This document shows, piece after piece, positions 54,971 through 63,780 of a stretch of DNA of 64,000 bases (position 1 is the first letter of the stretch; each line of letters begins with the position of its first letter). A program made the translations under genes and the position numbers. Under the pieces are notes generated by a model, which was given only the letters and a program-made list of their open reading frames with translations, did not search any database and was not told where the DNA came from. Source of the DNA: an uncultured Phycisphaerales bacterium (GTDB lineage: Bacteria; Planctomycetota; Phycisphaerae; Phycisphaerales; UBA1924); the NCBI GenBank assembly GCA_937995595.1, contig CALKJW010000005.1:62001-126000 (forward strand), given 5' to 3'.

Positions 54971-56704
54971 TCAGCACCCCGCGAACCACGCGCCGAGGAA
55001 GTCGAAGATGTCGTCGACGCCGAGGCCGCCGCCGTTGAAGTCCGCGGCGTTGTCGCCGGCGAACCACGCGCCGAGGAACGCGAAGATGTCGGGCACCGCC
55101 ACGGTCCCGTCGAGGTCGAAGTCGCCGGGGCACGGCGTGCCGTTGATGGTGAAGTTGTCCGACGACTGGTCGAACCCGGTGTTTCCAACGGCGTCCCGCG
55201 CGACCACGCGGATGCGCGCGTTGGGGGCGTAGATGTCCGGCGGCGTCCACGTGCGCGTGCCCGTCGGCGAAACGGCCGAGGCGATGACCGTGGGGTAGGT
55301 CGCGCCGCCGTCGGTCGAGAGCAGGATGTCGACGTTGGTCACGCCCACGTCGTCGTCGACGAGGTAGCGGATTGTCTGCGCCACGCCCGGCGAGACGCTC
55401 TCGCCGCCGCGGAAGTTGCGGAGGTACGCCGTGGGCGCCAGGCCGCCGTTGGGCCCGGCGGCGCCCAGGTGCCTGGGCACGTGCATGACGATGCAGTGCA
55501 TCACGCCCGCGGAGGTGACGATCGCCTGGCAGTTGATCTGGATGATCTGCTTGCCGGGCATGTGGGCCTGCCACGTGCTGAGCGCCGACTCGTTGTACCC
55601 GGCGTTCACGATCGTGGAGTTGGTGTAGGTCGGAAGGAGGATGATGTCGTTGCACATCACGACGTTGGTGTAGGTGTAGTGCGTGCCGCTGACGTTGCGG
55701 CCCGGGACGCGGTTGATGGTCCACCCCGCGCTGGTCAGCATCGCCGCGGTGTTGTCGCAGATCACGTCCTGCGTCGAACCGGGGTTGGCGGGCCAGTCGG
55801 CGATGATGGCGCGGTTGTCGCCGGTCACCTGCATCCACATGTCGATGTGCTGGGTCGCATCGACGCTGGTGGGGAACGCGTTGGTGAGGGTGGTGTTGAC
55901 GTTCTGGTACTGCTGCCAGTAGGCGACGATCTGCGCCTCGGTCAGCGAGGGGTTCTCGTTGGCGATCAGGCGCGTGGCGAAGCCCGCGCCAAGGCCGTTG
56001 AGGTGGTAGTTGCCGCCCCCGTGCACCAGCGGGATCAGGTAGCGCGCGTGGTTCTTGTACGCGGCGAAGTTGGTCGGGATGAGGTTGTCGTTGGGTCGCG
56101 GGCGGTTGTAGGTGTGATCGACGATCGACCGCACGTTGCCCTCGTAGATGTAGCGCGGGCCGTAGTCTCGGATCCAGACAGTGTCCGTCGTCGCGATGAT
56201 GAACTGCACGCGCGACATGTTCGCGCCGGCGCTGGTGAGCGCCGACTGCGCCGAGTTGCGCACGGTTGAGGAGTCGCAGTAGACGTACAGGTTGGCCTGA
56301 CCCGCGTTGGTGATGTGGTTCCCCATCTGTGACAGAATCGTCGTGAAGCTCTTCCACGAGATCAGGATGCCGTCGGTCGGCTCGTACTCGCCCGGGGCGC
56401 GGACCGGGCCGGACGCATACGGGTACGGGCCGCGAAGGCCCGGGCCCTCGCCGTCTTCGCGCTGCGCGACCAGCGGGTGTAGTTCGAGGTAGCGACGTTC
56501 CGCCTCGGTGAGGAATCGGGGCACGCCGGGGCCGTCCGTCGCGGGCGGGAAGACCAGTTGCCCGTCAATCAACTGCGGCTGCGGCAGCGTGGGCGGCGCG
56601 TCGTCCTGCCGCGCGGTCCGCTGCTGACCGGCAGCGGCGCTGACCACGCCCGCGGCGGCGAGAACGGCGACCACCCTCATCGATCGGGGGAAGCACTTGG
56701 GCAT
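54971..56704 (-). CDS. Exported agmatine/peptidylarginine deiminase-family enzyme with GC tail
   Basis: 577 aa with signal peptide (about 1-26). The deiminase domain (about 85-415) has all the guanidino-group-modifying residues: Asp in TDTVWIRDYGPR, GGGNYHLNG, His-x-Asp in DATQHIDMWM and the nucleophilic Cys in GVMHCIVMHVP. An Ig-like domain (about 430-520) and the EF-hand-like module (CPGDFDLDGTVAVPDIFAFL, then DDIFDFLGAWFAGC) follow. Agmatine deiminases are cytoplasmic, while this one is secreted and resembles the PPAD type, so it may convert arginine residues in proteins or peptides to citrulline. GGAG lies 6-7 nt before ATG 56704. Confidence 0.88.
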   Translation of the reverse strand: MPKCFPRSMRVVAVLAAAGVVSAAAGQQRTARQDDAPPTLPQPQLIDGQLVFPPATDGPGVPRFLTEAERRYLELHPLVAQREDGEGPGLRGPYPYASGPVRAPGEYEPTDGILISWKSFTTILSQMGNHITNAGQANLYVYCDSSTVRNSAQSALTSAGANMSRVQFIIATTDTVWIRDYGPRYIYEGNVRSIVDHTYNRPRPNDNLIPTNFAAYKNHARYLIPLVHGGGNYHLNGLGAGFATRLIANENPSLTEAQIVAYWQQYQNVNTTLTNAFPTSVDATQHIDMWMQVTGDNRAIIADWPANPGSTQDVICDNTAAMLTSAGWTINRVPGRNVSGTHYTYTNVVMCNDIILLPTYTNSTIVNAGYNESALSTWQAHMPGKQIIQINCQAIVTSAGVMHCIVMHVPRHLGAAGPNGGLAPTAYLRNFRGGESVSPGVAQTIRYLVDDDVGVTNVDILLSTDGGATYPTVIASAVSPTGTRTWTPPDIYAPNARIRVVARDAVGNTGFDQSSDNFTINGTPCPGDFDLDGTVAVPDIFAFLGAWFAGDNAADFNGGGLGVDDIFDFLGAWFAGC

Positions 56705-57029
56705 CTCAGACTCCGGCTCGGAACACAGCCGCGCGGGAACCCGCGCGGCAATCGGACCAATGAACAGACAAACCAAAGCCTACCTCATGCGAGCGGCTGA
56801 TACCAACGGTTCGCGTGCCGGCCGTGGCGGTTCCCATCTCCTCTCCGCGGCGTCAAAGACGCAGAATCCGGGTTTTTCCTGCGTATTGACCGATTGGTGT
56901 GCCGAACTTGTGCGCTGCCGCTGGCGATTTCCCAGCGCGCGGTTAATCTAGTGGTCGGCGATGGTTGCGCCGTGTTCGGGAAAAGTCCGAGAACCGCCGC
57001 TTCCGGCGGTGCTGCAGGAGATCCGTGAG
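56705..57029. other. Divergent promoter region between deiminase and TIGR03790 genes
   Basis: 325 bp without a gene. It holds a perfect 10-bp hairpin (56728-56749) in the deiminase leader, and TAATCT (56944-56949) as a candidate plus-strand -10 for the TIGR03790 gene, leader about 75 nt. Confidence 0.5.
56728..56749 (-). promoter_or_regulatory. Hairpin in the leader of the deiminase gene
   Basis: GCCGCGCGGG (56728-56737) pairs with CCCGCGCGGC (56740-56749) around AA. It starts 23 nt upstream of the ATG on the minus strand, close enough to affect ribosome access. Confidence 0.4.
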
Positions 57030-59156
57030 ATGCGAAACGGTCGAGCGCGGGGTTTGGCGGCGGCAGCCGCGCTGGTGCTGTGCGGCGCAGCGATGGCCAA
57101 CGGCGTTGGCGAGACGACGGTCGTCATCATCGACCCGACCGACCCCGATTCCATGGCCGTCGGCAACCACTACGTGCGCGTTCGCAACATCCCGCTCTCC
57201 AACGTCGTCTATCTGCACCACGGCGCGACGACATTCCAGAACTTCCACGTCTACCTGAACGCGGTCTTCGGCGAACTGGCGCAGCGCGGCGTGGAAACCA
57301 CCATCGACTTCGTGGTCCTGGCACCGTCGCAGCGGTTCTTCGTTCCCGCGTCGGGTCTGGTGACCGACTCGTGTTCTCCCGTCACGCGCTTCAGCCTCGC
57401 GACGTGCTACACGACAGCCTTCATTCGTTCCGACCTGATCCCGGGCCCGGTTTCGAGCCAGTTGGCCAACCAGTATTTCGCAGGCAGTTACGTCCCCACC
57501 GCGTTCGACTCGCAGACGCGGTACGCCAACGGCAACGCGTCGACGACCGCTTCGGCCCGCCAGTACCTGGTCGCGGGCATGCTCGGCTACACCGGCCCCA
57601 ACGGCAACTCGGTCGGCGAACTGCTGACGATGATCGACCGCTCGGTCGCGGCCGACGGCACCAGCCCCGCCGCGAACTTCTACTTCATGTCCACGACCGA
57701 CACGCTCCGCAACGTGCGTGCGACGCAGTACTCGGCGGTGGTGACGACGATCAACAACTCCTTCGGCGGGACGGCGCAGACCGTCAGCGGCGTGCTGCCC
57801 CAGAACGCGACCAACGTCATGGGGGTGATGACGGGCATCGCCAACTTCGACTGGCCGTCGGCCAACTCGACGTTCCTGCCCGGCGCGTTCGCCGATCACC
57901 TGACCAGTTACGCCGCGACGTTCGACGTGTTCGACCAGACGAAGGTGAGCGCGTGGATCCGCGAGGGCGCGAGCGGCTCGTTCGGCGCGGTGGAGGAGCC
58001 TTGCAACTACCCCGGCAAGTTCCCGCACGCGCGGTTCCACGCGTTCTACCGGCAGGGGCTGACCATCGGCGAGTCGTGGTTCCGCGCGGCCCAGTTCGTG
58101 CCCTTCCAGGGCCTGCTCTACGGCGACCCGCTCACGCGTCCGTTTTCACGCCTGCCCAACGTCAGCGTTCCGAACGCGCCGGCCGGGCCGGTGTCGGGCT
58201 CCTTCGCGCTCACACCGACAGCGCAGGCCACCGCTCCGAACGCGCAGATCTCGATGCTGCAACTGCTGATCGACGGCGTGCCCGTGTCGGAGATGCCCCC
58301 GCCGGCCAACTTCGTCATCGACACGCGCACGCTCGCCGACGGCTGGCACGACGTGCGCATCCTCGCATGGGACACGACCGCCGCGCGGCACACCCGCGCG
58401 TGGTCCACGACCATCTTCGTCGTCAACCGCGAACTGCTCGCCGGCCTGACGCCGCCGGCGCAGACCACCGGCACGCTCAACGACACGTTCACGTTCGGCG
58501 TGCACGGGGCCGGGCCGGACGTGCGCGAGGTGCGGCTGCTGGCCAACGGGCGCGTCGTCGCCGCGTCCCAGTCGCCCTCGGCCAGTTTCACACTCTACGG
58601 CCGCAACTTCGGACCGGGCGTGGTCAAGGTGCAGGCCGAGGCGATCTTCCGTGCCAACCGCTCGGCGCTGAGCGCGCCCGTCGAGGTCACGGTCAACGGG
58701 GAGGGCACGCCGCCGTTCCCGGTCCAGCCGCAGGCGTTCTCGTATCTCAAGCGGGCCCGCCGCGACCGCGGCTCGGTCGTCGAACTGCCCGCGGTCTACC
58801 CCGACCCGCACGTGAGCGTGCAGTACAACATCGTCAGCCCGCCGGCGTTCTCGACGGCGACGGTCACGGGCTCGTCGGTGCTGCTCTCCGCGCCGACGAA
58901 CGCGACGATGAACGATTCGTTCCAGTACACCGTTACCACGCCCTACGGCACGACCGCCCCGCAGACGGTGACGATCTGGTACGCGTGCGCCGGCGACTTC
59001 AACGGCGACGGCGCGGCGACCGTCTCGGACATCTTCGACTTCCTCGCGGCGTGGTTCGAAGGGTCGGTCTACGCCGACATTGACAACAGCGGCGGGGCGC
59101 CGTCGGTCGCCGACATCTTCGCGTACCTCGGCGCGTGGTTCGCCGGCTGCCAGTGA
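57030..59156 (+). CDS. TIGR03790 family secreted protein with GC tail
   Basis: 708 aa from ATG 57030; CAGGAG lies 9 nt upstream. After the signal peptide (about 1-24) the TIGR03790 core is present: VVIIDPTDPDSMAVGNHYVRVRNIPLSN, where the D-x-DS-x-x-x-x-x-YY-x-x-x-R-x-IP pattern is diagnostic. Function of the family is unknown. Two Ig-like or bacterial-cadherin-like units (about 395-590) and the EF-hand-like pair (DFNGDGAATVSDIFDFLAAW and DIFAYLGAWFAGCQ) follow. It is likely exported and bound at the surface via the tail. Confidence 0.85.
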   Translation: MRNGRARGLAAAAALVLCGAAMANGVGETTVVIIDPTDPDSMAVGNHYVRVRNIPLSNVVYLHHGATTFQNFHVYLNAVFGELAQRGVETTIDFVVLAPSQRFFVPASGLVTDSCSPVTRFSLATCYTTAFIRSDLIPGPVSSQLANQYFAGSYVPTAFDSQTRYANGNASTTASARQYLVAGMLGYTGPNGNSVGELLTMIDRSVAADGTSPAANFYFMSTTDTLRNVRATQYSAVVTTINNSFGGTAQTVSGVLPQNATNVMGVMTGIANFDWPSANSTFLPGAFADHLTSYAATFDVFDQTKVSAWIREGASGSFGAVEEPCNYPGKFPHARFHAFYRQGLTIGESWFRAAQFVPFQGLLYGDPLTRPFSRLPNVSVPNAPAGPVSGSFALTPTAQATAPNAQISMLQLLIDGVPVSEMPPPANFVIDTRTLADGWHDVRILAWDTTAARHTRAWSTTIFVVNRELLAGLTPPAQTTGTLNDTFTFGVHGAGPDVREVRLLANGRVVAASQSPSASFTLYGRNFGPGVVKVQAEAIFRANRSALSAPVEVTVNGEGTPPFPVQPQAFSYLKRARRDRGSVVELPAVYPDPHVSVQYNIVSPPAFSTATVTGSSVLLSAPTNATMNDSFQYTVTTPYGTTAPQTVTIWYACAGDFNGDGAATVSDIFDFLAAWFEGSVYADIDNSGGAPSVADIFAYLGAWFAGCQ

Positions 59157-59159
59157 CGT

Positions 59160-60395
59160 TCACGCCAGGCGCACAAGTTCGTTCTGCACGTCGCACGTGA
59201 CGACCGGCCCCTTCGCCGGGTCGACGTGCACGTTGATCTCGGACCGGCAGCCGAACCGGCCCTTGATGTACACGCCCGGTTCGATCGTGAAACCGATGCC
59301 CGGCAGCATGCGGCGCGTGTCGTGCGTCTCCAGGTCGTCCAGGTTCATGCCGAGGCCGTGCACCTTCGGACCCGGCGACAGGCTGTGCCCGGTTCGGTGC
59401 AGCACGTGCGCGCCGTAGCCCGCGCCGTCGATCTGCTCGCGCGCGGCCCGGTCCAGTTGCCAGCCCTCGACCTCGCGCCGCGCCGCCCAGCCTTCCTGCG
59501 CAGCACGCAGCGCGGCGTCGCGGGCGCGCTTGACCGTCTCGAACACGCGGAGGTGCTCGTCGCCGGGACGCTCGCCCGCGTAGGCCATCCACGTGATGTC
59601 CGAGAAGATGTGCCGCTCCCCCGGCACCCGCGCCCAGAGGTCGAGCATCACCCACGAACCCGGCACGATCGGCGTCGGGTTGTCGGCGCCCGGCTCGTAG
59701 TGCGGGTCGGCGGTGTGCGCATCGACGGCGACGATCGGCCCGTCGGGCCACTCCAGCCCGTCGGCCTTGAAGCGCGAGCGCACGAACTCCGCCGCTTCGT
59801 GCTCCAGCACGCGCTGCCCGGTGCGCAGGCGCTGCCGCATCATGTTGAACACCGCGTCGCGCGTCGCCCCCACGAGCCGCGAGGCCCGTGCGTGCTCCTC
59901 GACCGCCGCGGCGGACCACACGGCCACGGTCGCCTGCAGCACGTCCGCCGACGACACGACCTCGACGCCGCGCGCCCGGACCGACTCGACCGTTCCGGCG
60001 TCGACGATGCCGACCACCGGCAACTCGCAACGGGGTGAGTACTCCATCGCCACGCGCTTCAGGCCGCTCAGCGCGCGGTCCAGCCACGCTTCGCGCTCGG
60101 GCCAGGTCACGTGCCGTTCGACGCCGATGCCGCGACGCACCGCCGCCTCGAGCGCCAGGTGGTCCAGTTCGTGGCAGAGCACGCGGGGCTCGCCGCGCGC
60201 CGGGATGATCATGGTCACGCGGCGGGTCGTGGAGCCGATCGTTCCCAACAGCGCGCGGAGCGTGGGGTTGCTCCCCCGGAAGTCATGCACCAGCCACGCG
60301 TCAATCCCGCGCGAGGCCATCAGTTCCTGTGCCGCCGCGAACATCCCGCCGTTGGCCTGCATCGGTCGCTCTCCAAGCCCCGCTCCCGGCCCCAT
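59160..60395 (-). CDS. M24 family metallopeptidase, Xaa-Pro aminopeptidase-like
   Basis: 411 aa. A creatinase N-terminal domain (about 20-155) precedes the pita-bread domain with five metal ligands: Asp in VMLDLWARV, Asp in IFSDITWMA, His in VLHRTGHSLS, Glu in FTIEPGVYIKG and Glu in CRSEINVHV. It probably cleaves Xaa-Pro dipeptides. The start ATG 60395 is fixed by TACGCT 6 nt upstream, which is more reliable than the M at position 12 (MQANGG). Cytoplasmic. Convergent with the TIGR03790 gene (3 bp). Confidence 0.9.
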   Translation of the reverse strand: MGPGAGLGERPMQANGGMFAAAQELMASRGIDAWLVHDFRGSNPTLRALLGTIGSTTRRVTMIIPARGEPRVLCHELDHLALEAAVRRGIGVERHVTWPEREAWLDRALSGLKRVAMEYSPRCELPVVGIVDAGTVESVRARGVEVVSSADVLQATVAVWSAAAVEEHARASRLVGATRDAVFNMMRQRLRTGQRVLEHEAAEFVRSRFKADGLEWPDGPIVAVDAHTADPHYEPGADNPTPIVPGSWVMLDLWARVPGERHIFSDITWMAYAGERPGDEHLRVFETVKRARDAALRAAQEGWAARREVEGWQLDRAAREQIDGAGYGAHVLHRTGHSLSPGPKVHGLGMNLDDLETHDTRRMLPGIGFTIEPGVYIKGRFGCRSEINVHVDPAKGPVVTCDVQNELVRLA

Positions 60396-60401
60396 GGCCC
60401 C

Positions 60402-60407
60402 AGCGTA
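60402..60407 (-). promoter_or_regulatory. -10-like TACGCT, leaderless start of the M24 peptidase
   Basis: On the minus strand TACGCT ends 6 nt before ATG 60395, with no ribosome binding site between. Confidence 0.45.
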
Positions 60408-60472
60408 GACCGGGGCGTGCCCGTTGCGCGCGGTTGAATCCCGCGCTCGGAGCGTGCGAACACGATCGGGGA

Positions 60473-60478
60473 TACACT
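60473..60478 (+). promoter_or_regulatory. -10-like TACACT for the cobalamin-sensor gene
   Basis: TACACT ends 24 nt before ATG 60503 (an in-frame GTG follows it directly at 60479). A short leader without ribosome binding site would result. Confidence 0.4.
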
Positions 60479-60502
60479 GTGTCGCACCCGAACGAACACC
60501 GC

Positions 60503-61624
60503 ATGATTGCCAACGGCGAGATGGTGGCCAACCTGATCAACGCCAGTGCGAGCGGCATCGCCGCTCTCACGGCCGAGGCGCTCGAGAAGCGTCGTGCCGG
60601 GTTGGTACAGCGCTACGGGTCCGCCGCGACCCGTGCCTGGCGCGACTGCGTGTCGTCGCGTCTGCCCTACCTGGTCGCGGCGGTGAACACGGCGTGCCCG
60701 AGGGTCTTTGTCGAACAGGCGCGATGGGCGTACACGGCCTATGCCAGCCGCGGCGGAGACGCTGCCGCGGCGGACTTCCTCGTGTCGCTCGAGTGTCTGC
60801 GGGACGTGGTCCGTTCCGAGTTGCCGGCCGACGCGGGCCGGCTCGCGGCGTCGTACGTCGATCACGCGATCGACTCGCTCCGCATCGACCCGCCGACGCC
60901 CGTCGCACCGATCGACGCCGGCACGCGGTTCGGGCGTCTGAGCAGCGCGTACCTCGCGGCTGTGCTGTGCGGAGACCGGCGCCGCGCCTTGCAGATCATC
61001 CTCGACGCGGCCAACGGCGCCGACGGCCTGCCGGCGGTGCCGGTGCGCAACCTGTACCTGGACGTGCTGCTCCCGGCGCAGTTCGAACTGGGCCGGATGT
61101 GGCACCTCAACGAGGCGACCGTCGCCGAGGAGCACCTGGTCACGGCGACGACGCAGTTGGTCCTGTCGCAGTTGTACACGATGCTCCCGATGGGTCCACG
61201 CAACGGTCTGACGGCCGTCGCGGCGTCGGTCGAGGGCAACGCGCACGACGTCGGCGTGCGCGTGCTGGCGGACCTGCTGGAGGCCGACGGGTGGAGCGTG
61301 GTGTACCTCGGGGCGAGCGTGCCGGGCGCCGAACTGGCCCAGGCGGTCGAGATGTTCCGGGCCGATCTGGTGGCGGTCTCCGCCGGGCTGGGTTGCCAGT
61401 TGCCGGCCGTCACGCAGACCATCGAGTGTCTCCGGTCCGGCGGCGAGTGCGGACGGAACGTGCGAATCCTGTTGGGCGGGGCGGGCTTTGCCGGCACGGA
61501 CGACGCGCAGCCCGCGCCGCTCTGGAGGCGGCTGGGGGCCGATGGCTACGCCTCGAGCATCGACGAAGGGCTGCGCGTCGCGGCCCAACTCTGCGGGGCC
61601 AGAGGAACAACGGGCCGCGACTGA
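60503..61624 (+). CDS. Cobalamin-binding sensor-like protein with CarH-type W-x9-EH motif
   Basis: 373 aa from ATG 60503. The N-terminal 150 residues are helical and belong to no DNA-binding family that I recognise. A B12 cap domain (about 155-225) follows, with MWHLNEATVAEEH: Trp200, His201 and Glu210-His211, which match the W-x9-EH signature of CarH/LitR photoreceptors. The Rossmann-like B12 domain has the lower-ligand loop GNAHDVG with His248 (DxHxxG with Asn instead of Asp). It therefore probably binds adenosyl- or methylcobalamin base-off, His-on. There is no MerR domain, unlike CarH, so the output is not direct DNA binding by a known fold. It diverges from the M24 gene. Confidence 0.85.
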   Translation: MIANGEMVANLINASASGIAALTAEALEKRRAGLVQRYGSAATRAWRDCVSSRLPYLVAAVNTACPRVFVEQARWAYTAYASRGGDAAAADFLVSLECLRDVVRSELPADAGRLAASYVDHAIDSLRIDPPTPVAPIDAGTRFGRLSSAYLAAVLCGDRRRALQIILDAANGADGLPAVPVRNLYLDVLLPAQFELGRMWHLNEATVAEEHLVTATTQLVLSQLYTMLPMGPRNGLTAVAASVEGNAHDVGVRVLADLLEADGWSVVYLGASVPGAELAQAVEMFRADLVAVSAGLGCQLPAVTQTIECLRSGGECGRNVRILLGGAGFAGTDDAQPAPLWRRLGADGYASSIDEGLRVAAQLCGARGTTGRD

Positions 61625-61633
61625 TCGCGGCCC
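61612..61633 (+). terminator. Hairpin over the stop codon of the cobalamin-sensor gene
   Basis: GGGCCGCG (61612-61619) pairs with CGCGGCCC (61626-61633) around ACTGAT; the TGA stop lies in the loop. The following sequence ends in GGGGGTTTG. It may also terminate the convergent PEP-CTERM gene. Confidence 0.55.
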
Positions 61634-61661
61634 GCTGGGGGTTTGAACTGGAAACTTTGTT

Positions 61662-62255
61662 TCAGCGCCGACGGCGGCAGGCGGCCAGACCGCCCAAGCC
61701 GAGGATCGCAGCCGCGCCGGGCGCGGGGATGATCGTGGCCGAGGACGTGAATGACGCGGTGGCCTGGTAGCCGGTGGGCGTCGAAACAGGGTTGGCGAAA
61801 CTGAAGGCGAAGGCTTCGTCGGCGAGAATCGCGCCGCCGAGCAGGGGGCCGGAGAAGGTGACGTTGTTCCCCTGGAACTCGCTGGCGCCGAAGCCGAACG
61901 AACTGGTCAGCAGGCCGCCGTCGAAGGTGATCGTGAGTTGCAGCACGTTCGAGCTGTCATAGAAGTCGATCTGGCCGGGGCCGAGCGTCGCGAACGGCAA
62001 CGGCGTGAGCAGCGCCACCGCCGTGATCGTGAACGTCGCGTTGGGAACGTCCGGTGCGGCCAAGCCCGGCGTTTCGAGCAGCAGGCCCGAACCGGACCAC
62101 CCGCCGGTCAGTTGGTTCGTGACAGTGTTCACGTCGAACAGCGGGGTCGCAGGTCCCATCGAGGGGTCGGCGAAGGTCACGATCGTCGCGCCTTGGGCGG
62201 CGCCGGCGAGGGCAACCAGAGAGGTCAGAGCGGCAGCGGCAAACACACGTGCCAT
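61662..62255 (-). CDS. PEP-CTERM-like exported protein
   Basis: 197 aa with signal peptide (about 1-22). A beta-rich domain with the Ser/Thr-rich end leads to a short C-terminal sorting signal: PAPGAAAILGLGG followed by LAACRRRR, i.e. P-x-P/PGA, hydrophobic helix, Arg cluster. This is the Phycisphaerales version of the PEP-CTERM signal processed by exosortase-like enzymes. The exosortase gene is not in the window. GGAG lies about 8 nt before ATG 62255. No catalytic motif; possible surface or matrix protein. Confidence 0.85.
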   Translation of the reverse strand: MARVFAAAALTSLVALAGAAQGATIVTFADPSMGPATPLFDVNTVTNQLTGGWSGSGLLLETPGLAAPDVPNATFTITAVALLTPLPFATLGPGQIDFYDSSNVLQLTITFDGGLLTSSFGFGASEFQGNNVTFSGPLLGGAILADEAFAFSFANPVSTPTGYQATASFTSSATIIPAPGAAAILGLGGLAACRRRR

Positions 62256-62409
62256 GGGTCGGATCTCCGCGAGAGGGTTGAATGCGGAGAAACCATACCT
62301 TGGCTCTAAAATCTTGCCAGTGATCGACTTAGAATCGATTTCGAGTTCTGGTTACCGGTCGTGGCCGGCGCGGCTTACCGGCACTTGGCGCGCCCGATAA
62401 CAGCACGTG

Positions 62410-63273
62410 TCATGGGAACACGCGCGGCGGGCCGTCGGGCTGGTAATCCAGATCGTCCCACCGGGAGACCGTGGTGATCTCACGCGCCGGCACAAGAACG
62501 GCGTGACCATCCAGAAAGACGGCGTTGGCCCCGCGGCCGTGCCGGCGAGGGGCGACCCGCTGCGATCCCTGCGCGGTTGAAGAGCCGCCGGTCACGTTGG
62601 TCGCGTGGTGCATGTCGTAGGCCACGGCCACCGACCAGTTGGTCGCGCCGGGGCCGTACCAGCCGTTGGCGTGGATCTCGGCGGGGTCGTCGGTGAAGCA
62701 CGACAGGTACAGCGTGTCGTGGGGACGCTGGTACTTGCTCAGTTTCGTGGGGCGTTTGGCGAAGTCGTTGATGACGTTCGGCGCCCGGAACGACAAGCCG
62801 TTGTTCACGTAGTGAATGTTGTGCCGGTCCCGGCGCCGTGCCGGGTCGCGGTAGTACAAGGCGTGCATGTACAGGTCGCCGATGCCGCCGGTCATGTCCA
62901 CCTGCGGGTCAACAATACCGACCTTGTCGTCCATGAACGGGCGAAGGACGTATGCCCAAGGCGGGTAGTACATCTGCAGTGGGGTCTGCGGCACGCGGGG
63001 CTCCGAGAAACCGCTCTCGCGCGGCGTGAACTCCTTGTACGTGTCCGCGTAGAGCATCAGGGCCGCGCCGATCTGACGCTGGTTGGAGAGGCAGACCGCC
63101 GCGTGGGCGGCCCGGCGCGCGTCGCGCAGCGCGGGCAGCAGCAGGCCGACCAGCAGCGCGATCAGTGCGATGACGACCAGCACCTCGATGAGCGTGAAGC
63201 CCGCTCGGGGACGTGCCCCGCGCCGTCGCTGGTTGGAACCCTGCGCCCGGTCCACGGTTTGAGCATACACCAT
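62410..63273 (-). CDS. Prepilin-type protein with type IV N-terminal methylation motif
   Basis: 287 aa. The prepilin peptidase site is [21 protein letters not shown] with Gly25|Phe26 and Glu30, preceded by a basic leader. The rest is a pseudopilin head with a C-terminal [15 protein letters not shown], the H-X9-DG-like end of planctomycete DUF1559-type proteins. These belong to type II secretion or type IV pili-like systems but occur in many orphan copies. No secretion genes are nearby. A TAGGTT (minus strand, about 12 nt before the ATG) may be its -10. Confidence 0.88.
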   Translation of the reverse strand: MVYAQTVDRAQGSNQRRRGARPRAGFTLIEVLVVIALIALLVGLLLPALRDARRAAHAAVCLSNQRQIGAALMLYADTYKEFTPRESGFSEPRVPQTPLQMYYPPWAYVLRPFMDDKVGIVDPQVDMTGGIGDLYMHALYYRDPARRRDRHNIHYVNNGLSFRAPNVINDFAKRPTKLSKYQRPHDTLYLSCFTDDPAEIHANGWYGPGATNWSVAVAYDMHHATNVTGGSSTAQGSQRVAPRRHGRGANAVFLDGHAVLVPAREITTVSRWDDLDYQPDGPPRVFP

Positions 63274-63317
63274 GTTCGGCCTCGCAACCTACAGTTTCGG
63301 ACCTTCGAGAGGTGTCC

Positions 63318-63725
63318 GTGCAGCAGCAGACCCAGACGGCGTGCAGAGGTTCGGAACTGGCCACCCGGGGCATCCGCGTGCGGGTGACGCCGTCGTTCGT
63401 GCGCGAGCAATCGGACCCTGAACAGAGCCGCTTTGTCTTTGCCTATCGCGTGCGGATCCACAACGAATCGCCGCGGCAGGTGCAACTGCTCTCGCGTGAA
63501 TGGCGGATCGTCGACGCCGACGGCGAGTGCAACATCGTCCGCGGCGAGGGCGTGGTCGGCCAGCAGCCGGTGATCCTGCCGGGACAGTCGTTCGAGTACT
63601 CCAGTTTCTGCCCGCTGATCACGTCGTGGGGCACGATGGAGGGGCGTTACACGTTCCGCGCCGAGGACGGCGAAGAGTTCGAGGTGCCGATCGCCCGCTT
63701 CTATCTGGTCGCGCCGCCGCTCTGA
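63318..63725 (+). CDS. apaG: ApaG family protein
   Basis: 135 aa from GTG 63318, with GAGAGG upstream. The fibronectin-III-like ApaG fold is seen: TRGIRVRVTPSFV, RFVFAYRVRIHNESPRQVQLLSREWRIVDADG, GVVGQQPVILPGQSFEYSSFCPLITSWGTMEG, each split here. ApaG is linked to Co/Mg resistance and to Ap4A in E. coli, but no biochemical activity is certain. It diverges from the prepilin gene and precedes the SRPBCC gene by 55 bp. Confidence 0.9.
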   Translation: MQQQTQTACRGSELATRGIRVRVTPSFVREQSDPEQSRFVFAYRVRIHNESPRQVQLLSREWRIVDADGECNIVRGEGVVGQQPVILPGQSFEYSSFCPLITSWGTMEGRYTFRAEDGEEFEVPIARFYLVAPPL

Positions 63726-63780
63726 CGTCCGGCTCGGCGGGCCGTGAATCCCCGCGGTCGGTCGTGTCGAACACGTCGCC

